NCBI RefSeq assembly: GCF_000292345.1
Contig: NZ_ALOU01000010.1
Location: forward strand, 62,001-126,000
Reading direction: 5' to 3'
Length of the DNA stretch: 64,000 nucleotides
Source: Cupriavidus sp. BIS7
GTDB taxonomy: Bacteria > Pseudomonadota > Gammaproteobacteria > Burkholderiales > Burkholderiaceae
The notes under the pieces are model-generated. The model did not search any database, was not told the DNA's origin, and saw nothing but the letters and a program-made list of their open reading frames with translations. The position numbers and the translations under genes are program-made. This document shows positions 25,771 to 33,365 of the stretch, piece after piece (position 1 is the stretch's first letter; the number at the start of each line of letters is the position of its first letter).

Positions 25771-26325
25771 ATGCGCTACCTCATTCGCGGCGTCCTGGCG
25801 GCCGCAGGCATCGCTGCCATCTATACCTTCGGCACGGGTGCCTTCGCCGATAGCTCCAAGGTGGGCGATCAGGGCAAGGCACCGGAATTCACGAACATCG
25901 AACGCTGGCTGAACTCCGAGCCGCTTACGATGCAGCAACTGCGCGGCAAGGTGGTGTTGGTGGATTTCTGGACGTACTCGTGCATCAATTGCGTGAACAC
26001 GCTGCCGTACGTAAAGCAGTGGTACGAAAAATACAAGGACCAGGGCCTTGTAGTGGTAGGCGTGCATACACCCGAATTCCCGTTCGAGAAATCGACGGCC
26101 AATGTGCAGGCCGCGCTCAAGCGGTTCGATATCCGGTATCCGGTGGCGCAGGACAACATGTACGGCACATGGTCAGCGTTTCGAAACCAGTACTGGCCCG
26201 CCACATACCTGATCGACGCCGACGGCCGCATCGTCTACCAGCACTATGGCGAGGGTCGGTACGAGGAAACGGAAGCCGAAATCCAGAAGTTGCTGGCGGC
26301 ACGCAAGGCCGCGCCTGCGCAGTAG
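25771..26325 (+). CDS. Periplasmic thioredoxin-like protein (SCINC active site)
   Basis: A 184-residue protein with an N-terminal signal/anchor (YLIRGVLAAAGIAAIYTFGTGAFA) and a TlpA/DipZ-like thioredoxin domain. The active site reads WTYSCINCVNTLPYVK, nearly the same as in the DipZ-like protein at 20.4 kb, as are YKDQGLVVVGVHTPEF and the NQYWPATYLIDADG segment. This suggests that it and the DipZ thioredoxin domain are paralogous. It may accept electrons from the DipZ membrane domain. It starts 74 bp after ohr. Confidence 0.88.
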   Translation: MRYLIRGVLAAAGIAAIYTFGTGAFADSSKVGDQGKAPEFTNIERWLNSEPLTMQQLRGKVVLVDFWTYSCINCVNTLPYVKQWYEKYKDQGLVVVGVHTPEFPFEKSTANVQAALKRFDIRYPVAQDNMYGTWSAFRNQYWPATYLIDADGRIVYQHYGEGRYEETEAEIQKLLAARKAAPAQ

Positions 26326-26428
26326 CTTCCGACCCAAGTGTCACGTCCCCACGACAGACCTGCTCCAGCGCCACTACGTCCTGATTCCACGGCAGCCATA
26401 TGAACACTGGGGGATAGCTGTACCGCTT

Positions 26429-26459
26429 CGGGCCCTCGCCAACCCCTGCCGAGGGCCCG
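26429..26459 (+). terminator. Hairpin downstream of the thioredoxin-like gene, possible terminator
   Basis: CGGGCCCTCG (26429-26438) and CGAGGGCCCG (26450-26459) form a perfect 10-bp stem with an 11-nt loop. There is no T-run. Confidence 0.45.
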
Positions 26460-26534
26460 CTCTTCGCTCGCCTTGCTCACGTTGCCCGCCGCAGAACACG
26501 GTGTGACCAGTTCGCAGGATCGTTCGCACGAAGG

Positions 26535-26578
26535 TAGGAGGCTGCCCGACATCGCAATTGAATGCCGTCGCCTAGACT
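26535..26578 (+). promoter_or_regulatory. TAGGA-box promoter of the GDSL lipoprotein gene
   Basis: TAGGA-N5-CCCGACAT (26535-26552) is followed by the -10 element TAGACT at 26573, 38 bp after the first T of the box. The same layout occurs at 28386 and 28608. It resembles an RcsB/NarL-type activator site overlapping -35. Confidence 0.6.
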
Positions 26579-26646
26579 ATGGTTCTCTTCATTGGACCCC
26601 TGCCACGTACGTCCGGCAACCCCGATGCCGGTAAGGAGAAGCGGCC

Positions 26647-27672
26647 ATGCGTGGATTCCATCACAAGGTATGTGCGGCAGTTTCCGCCGTGCTGATTGCG
26701 TTGCTTTCCGCATGCGGCGGTGGTGGCGGCGGCGGCGAGGGTAGCGGAGGCGGCACACCCGCACCCGCAGGCGGCATCCATCTGCAAGTGGTCTCGTTTG
26801 GCGACAGCCTGTCTGACGTCGGAACCTTCGCGCCGATTGCGAGTGCAGTGGGCGGCGGACGTTTCACGACCAATCCCGGGCAGGTGTGGACGCAGGACGT
26901 CGCCCAGTACTACGGCGATACGCTAAGTGCGGCGTTCACAATCGACATCACACACAAGTTGAGCGCGCAAGGCGGCCTTGGCTATGCCGAGGGCGGCGCC
27001 ACGGTCGCGACACCGGCCAACCTGTACGACTTCCTTACCGATGTGATCGGCAATGTCGAAATGCCCGTCAATCAGCAGGTATCCAGCTACCTGGGCACTC
27101 ACGGGAGCTTCAACGCCGGTCAACTGGTATTGGTCTGGGCGGGCGCCAACGACGTGCTTCGCGCCGGTGCCCTGCCTGCCGCCGCGCCGATCGTGCAGAC
27201 CGCTGCAACCACCTTGGCGCAGATCGTCGCACAAATTGTGCAGAACGGCGCCACCCATGTCGTGCTGGTCAACGTTCCGAATATCGGCTTGTCGCCCAAG
27301 GGCATCAACTCGTCCGATGGCGGGGCAAACCTGACCCAGCTATCGCAGCTGTTCAACAATAGTCTTAACGCCGCCTTGCAGGCCAACGGCGTGCAAGGCA
27401 AGGTCATCCAGATCGATTCCTACACCTGGGAGAACCAGATCATCGCCAACTTTGGCGCCAATGGCTTCGTCGTGTCCAACACTGCCGCGGCGTGTGATCC
27501 CGCGAAAACGCCCGATGACACGGCATTGCTATGCTCGCCGCCTACCTATGTGACGAGCAATGCCGACCAGACGTACATCTTTGCTGACGATCTTCATCCA
27601 ACCACGCGTCTGCACGCGCTATTCGCCCAGTTCGTGGAGCAGCAGATCGCCAAAAGTGGCCTCGGTCAATGA
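26647..27672 (+). CDS. SGNH/GDSL hydrolase lipoprotein
   Basis: A 341-residue protein with a lipobox (LIALLSAC, Cys23) followed by a Gly-rich linker, so it should be membrane-anchored in the periplasm. The GDSL hydrolase block I has FGDSLSD, and block V has ADDLHPT with the Asp-His pair. WAGANDV provides the Asn of block III. It is an esterase/lipase-type enzyme of unknown substrate. AAGGAG lies upstream of the ATG. The TAGGA-box promoter links it to the BON gene and to a predicted small RNA. Confidence 0.9.
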   Translation: MRGFHHKVCAAVSAVLIALLSACGGGGGGGEGSGGGTPAPAGGIHLQVVSFGDSLSDVGTFAPIASAVGGGRFTTNPGQVWTQDVAQYYGDTLSAAFTIDITHKLSAQGGLGYAEGGATVATPANLYDFLTDVIGNVEMPVNQQVSSYLGTHGSFNAGQLVLVWAGANDVLRAGALPAAAPIVQTAATTLAQIVAQIVQNGATHVVLVNVPNIGLSPKGINSSDGGANLTQLSQLFNNSLNAALQANGVQGKVIQIDSYTWENQIIANFGANGFVVSNTAAACDPAKTPDDTALLCSPPTYVTSNADQTYIFADDLHPTTRLHALFAQFVEQQIAKSGLGQ

Positions 27673-27829
27673 CGTGACGTGAGAATTACTTGCGCCTTGC
27701 TCATCCAAATGGTGGATGTGCATTCGCCGGGCGGCATGGCAGAAAGCGAATAACTGGTGGCACATGCCAGAAAATTCCAATTGACGGGTCAAAACACGGA
27801 AATTCGGGCATTCAAACGGGGGCAGGAAA

Positions 27830-28204
27830 ATGACAACAGCACGGGCTACGACCAAAGGCGAAGCAATTCATCTTCTCAAGGCCGCCGGCGTTGGACTGAT
27901 AGAGCTCGACTACGAAACCGCCTGGCAGGACGCCCCCGAGCTAGGGCGCCTTGGCGAAGAGGCTGGCGTCCGGGTGGCGTATCGCGGACATGAAAGCATT
28001 GCCGTCAGATCGCCTGCCGCGCTCGCTGCCGGTTTGAAGCGGCAGAAGATGACGACCCGCCAGCGCAACCTGTTCTGCCAGTTTGAATTGGGCAACATGC
28101 CGGCACGCGAACTTGAGGCGCTCGAAGCGAAAGCCGCCAGGCTCGGTGACTACATCCTCAGTGGTCATCTGCTGCGGGAAGTCGACTCTACCTGGTCGGA
28201 ATAA
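27830..28204 (+). CDS. Hypothetical protein of 124 residues
   Basis: A soluble, mixed helical protein that I do not recognise. It begins MTTARATTKGEAIHLLKAAG and ends with HLLREVDSTWSE. It has one cysteine, no signal peptide and no membrane helix. A GGGGCAGG site lies just before the ATG. The codon use and GC content agree with a real gene. It stands alone between the GDSL lipoprotein and the small-RNA region. Confidence 0.65.
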   Translation: MTTARATTKGEAIHLLKAAGVGLIELDYETAWQDAPELGRLGEEAGVRVAYRGHESIAVRSPAALAAGLKRQKMTTRQRNLFCQFELGNMPARELEALEAKAARLGDYILSGHLLREVDSTWSE

Positions 28205-28385
28205 ATCGGACGATAGAGCGCCCTGCCAACGGACATTTGCGGTGGGCGCGATCCGCACGCGCCCACCGCCTGAAGTACGTCTTCGGTCCACTCCGTTTCC
28301 CCGCAAGCAGTTCCTCTTGCGACTTCATTCGCGCCTCCACCCACGCGCGTCCATTCTGTGAATCTACTGCCCGCCGCCCCAAGAA

Positions 28386-28429
28386 TAGGAAAACGTCCTA
28401 CATCGCACTCGCCTGATCGCGCATAGAAC
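28386..28429 (+). promoter_or_regulatory. TAGGA-box promoter of the predicted small RNA
   Basis: TAGGA-N5-TCCTACATCG at 28386-28405, with a -10 element TAGAAC at 28424, again 38 bp after the first T. This copy is the most symmetric (TAGGA/TCCTA inverted repeat). No coding start follows. Confidence 0.6.
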
Positions 28430-28435
28430 AGAGGC

Positions 28436-28565
28436 ATACATCCTCGCTCACTCGCTGCGTAAGTCACCAGTGAGACACCAGGACACAGGGGATAAGACGA
28501 AAATCAAGTGGACTCCTTTCGTATATCCCCCCATTCGCCGCGACCATCAGGCCGCGGCTCTTTTT
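28436..28565 (+). ncRNA. Predicted small regulatory RNA, about 130 nt
   Basis: The region between the TAGGA-box promoter (28386-28429) and the terminator at 28537-28565. There is no ATG in the span and no protein frame of note. It has an internal hairpin (CTCACT 28447-28452 with AGTGAG 28469-28474) and C-rich single-strand candidates CTCCTTTC (28513-28520) and TCCCCCC (28526-28532). These could pair with ribosome binding sites. The start is estimated from the -10 position. Confidence 0.5.
28537..28565 (+). terminator. Rho-independent terminator of the predicted small RNA
   Basis: GCCGCG (28537-28542) pairs with CGCGGC (28553-28558) around a 10-nt loop, followed by TCTTTTT. It lies in a region with no protein gene on this strand for more than 330 bp upstream. 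Confidence 0.7.
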
Positions 28566-28607
28566 CGCAGGTACCTATCGGTTAAGACTGCGCATGGCTT
28601 CGCAGAA

Positions 28608-28651
28608 TAGGAGATCGTCCGACATCTGGATCAATGCCGTCGACCTACAAC
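28608..28651 (+). promoter_or_regulatory. TAGGA-box promoter of the BON-domain gene
   Basis: TAGGA-N5-TCCGACATC at 28608-28626, with -10 TACAAC at 28646, 38 bp after the first T. It shares AATGCCGTCG with the copy at 26535, between box and -10. Confidence 0.6.
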
Positions 28652-28691
28652 ACAAGAAGAACGACTCCATAGAGGAGAGTGGGAGAGCGCC

Positions 28692-29102
28692 ATGCGAACG
28701 ACCCGCAAGACCTTGCATGCTGTCCGGAAGGCCTTCCTGGCTGCAACGCTGACAGTGGCAACCGGCGGAGTGCTTGCACTGGGTGGCGGAGGCGTTGTGC
28801 GCGTTGCCGCGAACGACAACCCGACCAACGCGCCGGCAAAATCGGCCACGAGCATGCGTGCTGAGAACGCTACAGAAGCCGTGAGCGATAGCGCCATCAC
28901 CACCACGATCAAGACCAAGTTGCTGCTGTCCATGAAGGACTTGAAGTCCACGGAAGACGTCCACGTCAAGACCAGGGACGGCATTGTCAATGTCAGTGGC
29001 ACAGTGCCCAGCAAGCAGCAACACGACGTTGCGCTCGAGACGATACGCAGTGTGGACGGCGTGCGCTCGATCCATGACAGTCTGAAGGTCTCCTCGCGCT
29101 GA
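28692..29102 (+). CDS. BON-domain exported protein
   Basis: A 136-residue protein. An N-terminal hydrophobic stretch (FLAATLTVATGGVLALGGGG) serves as signal or anchor. The BON domain fills the C-terminal half (SAITTTIKTKLLLSMKDLKSTEDVHV; DGIVNVSGTVPSKQQHDVALE; GVRSIHDSLKV), as in OsmY, and is associated with envelope stress. GAGAGTGGGAGAG precedes the ATG. Its promoter has the TAGGA box shared with the small RNA and the GDSL lipoprotein. Confidence 0.9.
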   Translation: MRTTRKTLHAVRKAFLAATLTVATGGVLALGGGGVVRVAANDNPTNAPAKSATSMRAENATEAVSDSAITTTIKTKLLLSMKDLKSTEDVHVKTRDGIVNVSGTVPSKQQHDVALETIRSVDGVRSIHDSLKVSSR

Positions 29103-29139
29103 CGCGTGCCGCGGCCCGCCTGCACGCCCATGACGCATA

Positions 29140-29160
29140 GGGGGCGAATGCGCCCCCTTC
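29140..29160 (+). terminator. Hairpin after the BON gene
   Basis: GGGGGCG (29140-29146) pairs with CGCCCCC (29151-29157) around AATG, 38 bp after the BON stop. The following run is short (TTCC). Confidence 0.55.
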
Positions 29161-29317
29161 CCTCGCATCATCCAGCTCCGCCATAGCAGAAATCTTCATT
29201 GCCAAACGCACAACAGTTCTGCCGTTGTGTGTTCTAGCGCACGATGCGAATTTGCACTTTTTGGCGACTCTCGCAAAATCTTGCCAAAGGCGTGGCTTTG
29301 ATGAAGATGCGCGCCTG

Positions 29318-29349
29318 CAGCAATCCAGCAATCCAGCAATCCAGCAATC
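29318..29349 (+). repeat. Four perfect copies of the octamer CAGCAATC
   Basis: CAGCAATC is repeated four times in tandem without gaps (29318-29349), ending 37 bp before the peptide-binding-protein start. It is the type of simple repeat that can change copy number by slippage. Confidence 0.8.
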
Positions 29350-29386
29350 GCAGATCCGTCCGAATGTCTTTCAGGGAGACAACGCG

Positions 29387-30973
29387 ATGTTCCTTCGCAC
29401 ACTCAAGAAGGCATTTGGTGCCATTGCTGCGGCAGGGCTGATGAGCCTTGCGCTGGCCGGCCCGGCACAGGCCGCGGACTTCAAGATGGCCATGAGTACG
29501 GCGCCGACCTCCATGGACCCGCACTTCTACCTCGCTTATGCGAACTACAACGTGGCCCAGCATATGTTCGATACGCTGACGATGCGGGACGCGGACAGCC
29601 GCGTCATCCCGGGTCTTGCCGAGTCCTGGAAGCAGGTCAACGACCTGACATGGGAATTCAGGCTCCGCAAGGGCGTGAAGTTCCATGATGGCTCGGAGCT
29701 GACTACCGAGGACGTTGTCTGGTCGCTGGACCGACCCGCCACCATCCAGAACAGCCCCGGCAAGTACGACGTCTATACCAAGTCGATTGTCAGCAAGAAG
29801 GTGATCGACAAATACACCATCCAGCTCACCACCGCCCAGCCGTACCCGCTGATGTTGAGCGACCTCGCAGCGATCTTTATTGTGGAGAAGAAGGCCACAC
29901 AAGGACTTGCCTCTGACGATTTTGCACAGGGCAAGGGGATGATCGGCACGGGACCGTACAAGTTCGTCAGCTATGCACGCGACGACCGGGTCGAGATGGT
30001 GCGCAACAACGACTACTGGGGGCCCAAGCCGCCGTGGGAAAAAGTCACGATACGCTTCATTCCGAATCCGGCCACGCGGCTGGCCGCGCTGCTCTCTGGC
30101 GACGTGCAGGCCATCGAGAACGTGCCTCCGCCCGACCTGCCCAAGGTGCGCAGCGATCCCAGGCTGTCGTTCTTCTCCAAGATCTCGCACCGCGTGATCT
30201 ATCTGTTCTTCGATGCCAAGCGTGACAAGTCGCCCTACGTGACCACCCGGGACGGCCAGCCGATGGACAAGAACCCGCTGAAGGACCCGCGCGTGCGCAA
30301 TGCCATCAGCATGGCCATCAACCGGGAGGGCATCAAGGACCGCCTGATGGACGGTTTGTCGGAGCCGACCAACAACCTGGTGCCGTCCACGCTGTTCGGC
30401 TATGACCCGAACCTGAAAACGGTCAAGTATGACCCGGAGGGAGCCAGGAAACTGCTGGCCGAGGCGGGGTACCCCAACGGCTTCGGCCTGACGCTCCATA
30501 CGCCGAACAACCGCTATATCAACGACGAGAAGATTGCCGAGACCATTGCGCAGAACCTCACGCGTGTCGGCCTGGCCACCAAGGTCGTGGCGCTGCCGAT
30601 GGCCACCTATTCGTCCAAGGGCATCAAGCACGAATGGTCGTTCGGGCTATCCGGCTGGGGCGCGCAGACCGGAGAAGTCAGCTCGCCGCTGCGCGCGTTG
30701 CTGGCCTGCGAAGACAACAAGAAAGGCTTCGGGACCTACAACTGGGGCGAATACTGCAATCCCAAGATGGATGTGGTGCTGGAGAAAGCGCTCGGCACCG
30801 TGGATGACAACGAGCGCTCCAGGCTGCTTCAGGAGGCGACCGAGATTGCCGTCAACGATGGCGGCGTGGTCCCGATCCATATGCAGGTGACCACCTGGGC
30901 CACGCAGAAGGGCATTGTCTATGTGCCCCGCACTGACGAGCGCACCCTCGCCATGTTCTTCAAGCCGCAGTAG
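29387..30973 (+). CDS. ABC transporter substrate-binding protein (peptide/DppA-like family)
   Basis: A 528-residue family 5 solute-binding protein. The signal peptide is FGAIAAAGLMSLALAGPAQA. The mature part begins with the family pattern (STAPTSMDPHFYLAYANYNVAQHMFD; LAESWKQVNDLTWEFRLRKGVKFHDG; FVSYARDDRVEMVRNNDYWG). It binds a peptide or other ligand in the periplasm. ATG 29387 follows GGGAG. No permease or ATPase gene is adjacent, so it is an orphan in this window. The CAGCAATC repeat lies in its leader. Confidence 0.92.
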   Translation: MFLRTLKKAFGAIAAAGLMSLALAGPAQAADFKMAMSTAPTSMDPHFYLAYANYNVAQHMFDTLTMRDADSRVIPGLAESWKQVNDLTWEFRLRKGVKFHDGSELTTEDVVWSLDRPATIQNSPGKYDVYTKSIVSKKVIDKYTIQLTTAQPYPLMLSDLAAIFIVEKKATQGLASDDFAQGKGMIGTGPYKFVSYARDDRVEMVRNNDYWGPKPPWEKVTIRFIPNPATRLAALLSGDVQAIENVPPPDLPKVRSDPRLSFFSKISHRVIYLFFDAKRDKSPYVTTRDGQPMDKNPLKDPRVRNAISMAINREGIKDRLMDGLSEPTNNLVPSTLFGYDPNLKTVKYDPEGARKLLAEAGYPNGFGLTLHTPNNRYINDEKIAETIAQNLTRVGLATKVVALPMATYSSKGIKHEWSFGLSGWGAQTGEVSSPLRALLACEDNKKGFGTYNWGEYCNPKMDVVLEKALGTVDDNERSRLLQEATEIAVNDGGVVPIHMQVTTWATQKGIVYVPRTDERTLAMFFKPQ

Positions 30974-30979
30974 TGGCCG

Positions 30980-31237
30980 CTAGATCAGTTCGCGGTACAG
31001 CGCCGACAGCGAATCGCTGCCGGAAGTACCGTCGCGCCACATGCGCGCGGCAAACGCGTCCTCGAACTCCTCGCTGCCTTCCTCGAACATGTCATACACG
31101 TTGTCGTGCGACAGCCGCCCCTCCAGAACCATCAGCGCGGCGTCAATTGCCTGACGGGCGCGCAGCGGGAGTTTTGGTTGCAGTTCCTTCAACGCGTTGA
31201 TCTCGGCCTGCACCTCTTCATCGGTCTTCATGGTCAT
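30980..31237 (-). CDS. Hypothetical acidic protein of 85 residues
   Basis: A soluble, Glu/Asp-rich protein (DEEVQAEINALKELQPKL; VYDMFEEGSEEFEDAFAARMW). The ATG at 31237 and a second ATG at 31231 are both possible. There is no signal peptide. I do not recognise a domain. It is convergent with the peptide-binding-protein gene. Confidence 0.6.
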   Translation of the reverse strand: MTMKTDEEVQAEINALKELQPKLPLRARQAIDAALMVLEGRLSHDNVYDMFEEGSEEFEDAFAARMWRDGTSGSDSLSALYRELI

Positions 31238-31299
31238 GAACGCACTTCCATTCCGTTGGATTCGAGGAGGATTATGCAACGTCGCGAGGCTCTGGAGAT

Positions 31300-31335
31300 G
31301 AAACGGCTCGCCGGGGACTGACGGCGAGCCGTTTC
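31300..31335 (-). terminator. Strong hairpin after the acyl-CoA synthetase gene
   Basis: GAAACGGCTCGCC (31300-31312) and GGCGAGCCGTTTC (31323-31335) form a perfect 13-bp stem with a 10-nt loop. It lies between the minus-strand synthetase stop (31411) and the next minus-strand gene, so it should separate the two. No clear T-run on either side. Confidence 0.6.
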
Positions 31336-31410
31336 AGAGTGATTCTCCCGGCCCCCGGCCGGGATAGGTGACGGCAAGGTGACAGCGTGGAAGCCACACC
31401 GCAGCGGCGG

Positions 31411-33045
31411 TCAGTCGGTTTGGCGAAGCGAGCGCCGAAGGATCTTGCCGACGGCAGACTTTGGCAGCGCATCGACGAAGCTGATGATCCTGGGCACCTT
31501 GTAGGCTGCCATGCCGGCTCGACAGTGAGCCATCAGCGCTTCCTCGGTCACGTCGGCGCCGGGTACCTTGACCACATACAGCCTGACCGCTTCGCCGGTC
31601 CGTTCATCTGGCACCCCAACGCACGCGCACTCGGCCACACCGGGGCAGGTGCTGGCAAACGCCTCCACCTCATTCGGGTAGACGTTGAAGCCGGAGACGA
31701 TGATCATGTCCTTCTTGCGGTCGACGATCCGCAACAAGCCTTGCGCGTCGAAGACGCCGACATCGCCAGTGCGGAAGTAGCCGTCCGCGGTGAACGCCTT
31801 CGCATTGGCCTCCGGCTTGTTCCAGTATCCGACCATCACCTGCGGCCCCTTGACGCAGATTTCACCGGACGCCCCGATGCCGACTTCGTTGTCCTGATCG
31901 TCAAGCAGTTTCACATCGGTCGACGGCACGGGCAGGCCGGTGGTCCCGGTAAAGACGCTGGTGAACTGCGGGTTGAACGACACGACGGGGGACGTTTCCG
32001 ACAACCCGTAGCCCTCGCGAATAAAACTGCCCGTCACGGCCTTCCATCGCTCGGAGACCACGTCGATCACTGCCGCGCCGCCGCCGGCCGACAGCTTCAG
32101 CCGCGACCAGTCCACCTCCGTCAGGCGGGGGTGCGCGGCCAGGCCGGCGTACAGCGTGTTGACGCCAGCGAAGATCGTCGGCCGTGCCGCCTTCAGTGTG
32201 TCAATGAGTCCGTCCATGTCCCGCGGATTCGCTACCAGCCAGTTCTCGGCGCCGGCGGAAAATCCGGTGAGGAAGTTCACCATCAGCGCAAAGATGTGAT
32301 ACAGCGGGATCGCGGTAACGATGACATCCTCACCCGGCCGCAGTGCGTCCGGCATGAAGGCCTTGAACTGCTCGACATTGGCGACAAGATTGCGGTGTGT
32401 CAGCGCGGCGCCCTTGGAGAGGCCAGTTGTTCCACCCGTGTATTGCAGGCACAGCAGGTCCGTGCCGCTCACGGCCACGGGATCGAAGGTGAGCGTCGCG
32501 CCTTGCGCGATGGCCGCCGGCAGCGTCGTTGCATGACGCAGCGACTCACAGACTGCGGGCCCCGGGAGCGTTTCGCCACCGCCATCGCCAACGTTGACCG
32601 TGATCACCGTCCTGACGCTCGTCTTGCCCAGCACCTCCGCCAGCGTGGGCGTAGCGCCGTTGTAGACCACGATTGTCTCGACACCCGCGTCGTTAAGCTG
32701 GTGCTCAAGTTCCCGGGCGGTGTACTGTGGATTGACGTTCACCAGCACGCCGCCGGCTTTCGTGGCGGCGATGAAGGCAAGCGGAAACGCCAGCAGGTTG
32801 GGCAGCATTACCGCGACACGGTCGCCTTTCCTGACGCCTGCCACCTGCTGCAGATAGGCCGCCAGCGCGGACGACTGGCGATCGACATCGGCGTACGTCA
32901 GCGTCTGCCCGAAAGAATGGAAGGCTGGCTTGTCTGCGAACTGCCGCATGGCGGCTTCCAGTATCGCGTTCACGGACGGGTAGCGATCGGCATCGATCTC
33001 TACCGGGATCGAGCCATACGATAGTGTCCAGTGCCTGTTGCTCAT
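31411..33045 (-). CDS. Long-chain fatty-acid-CoA ligase (AMP-binding family)
   Basis: A 544-residue adenylate-forming enzyme that activates a carboxylic acid with ATP and CoA. The AMP-binding signature YTGGTTGLSKGAALTHRN is present, as are EGYGLSETSPVV, GYFRTGDVGVFD and RKKDMIIVSGFNVYPNE. The conserved C-terminal Lys lies in PKSAVGKILRRSLR. This resembles FadD, but substrate chain length cannot be told. It is divergent from an AraC-type regulator at 33366, which is a likely regulator of it. Confidence 0.92.
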   Translation of the reverse strand: MSNRHWTLSYGSIPVEIDADRYPSVNAILEAAMRQFADKPAFHSFGQTLTYADVDRQSSALAAYLQQVAGVRKGDRVAVMLPNLLAFPLAFIAATKAGGVLVNVNPQYTARELEHQLNDAGVETIVVYNGATPTLAEVLGKTSVRTVITVNVGDGGGETLPGPAVCESLRHATTLPAAIAQGATLTFDPVAVSGTDLLCLQYTGGTTGLSKGAALTHRNLVANVEQFKAFMPDALRPGEDVIVTAIPLYHIFALMVNFLTGFSAGAENWLVANPRDMDGLIDTLKAARPTIFAGVNTLYAGLAAHPRLTEVDWSRLKLSAGGGAAVIDVVSERWKAVTGSFIREGYGLSETSPVVSFNPQFTSVFTGTTGLPVPSTDVKLLDDQDNEVGIGASGEICVKGPQVMVGYWNKPEANAKAFTADGYFRTGDVGVFDAQGLLRIVDRKKDMIIVSGFNVYPNEVEAFASTCPGVAECACVGVPDERTGEAVRLYVVKVPGADVTEEALMAHCRAGMAAYKVPRIISFVDALPKSAVGKILRRSLRQTD

Positions 33046-33365
33046 TTGGGGTCTCCGATAACGAATGGCGTCAGGGCACAGGCAACCTCCCAGGACGGCT
33101 CGGCGACACGTGCTGACGCAGATTTTGTCGCGAGACTATGAATGACAGGCCCGGGCTTGCAAATGATCGGCGCGGTCGAAACCATGATCAAAACGGACAA
33201 GTGATTCCTGAGACAGCGGGTATATAAGACCCGTTGCCAAGGTTCGATCCGCGCGGCGCCGCGCGCGTGACCGAGTATCGCCAGCCTGGCGCCAGGCTTG
33301 ATATGGGTGGCGGCAACCGGGCGTCCGGGGCAAAATCGGTATCTTTTCGGACAAAGGGCAGTGCC
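33046..33365. other. Divergent promoter region between acyl-CoA ligase and AraC gene
   Basis: A 320-bp region. TTTTCGGACA (33344-33353) equals the half-site seen before the second AraC gene at 39 kb, and CGGACAA recurs at 33194-33200. A TATATAAG-like stretch lies near 33221. No gene was found. Confidence 0.45.

Larger units (their letters stand above)
26326..26646. other. Intergenic region before the GDSL lipoprotein gene
   Basis: A 321-bp gap holding a 10-bp-stem hairpin (26429-26459) and the TAGGA-box promoter of the lipoprotein gene (26535-26578). No gene was found. Confidence 0.5.
28205..28691. other. Intergenic region with a predicted small RNA and the BON promoter
   Basis: A 487-bp gap. 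It holds two TAGGA-box promoters (28386 and 28608) and a rho-independent terminator (28537-28565). The stretch between the first promoter and the terminator is annotated separately as a small-RNA candidate. Confidence 0.6.

Noticed and set aside
29318-29349. CRISPR-like repeats
   Set aside because: The CAGCAATC copies have no spacers and no cas gene is nearby; it is a simple tandem repeat.
31387-33024. Plus-strand open frame of 545 codons opposite the acyl-CoA ligase
   Set aside because: Antisense shadow of a gene with complete AMP-binding motifs.
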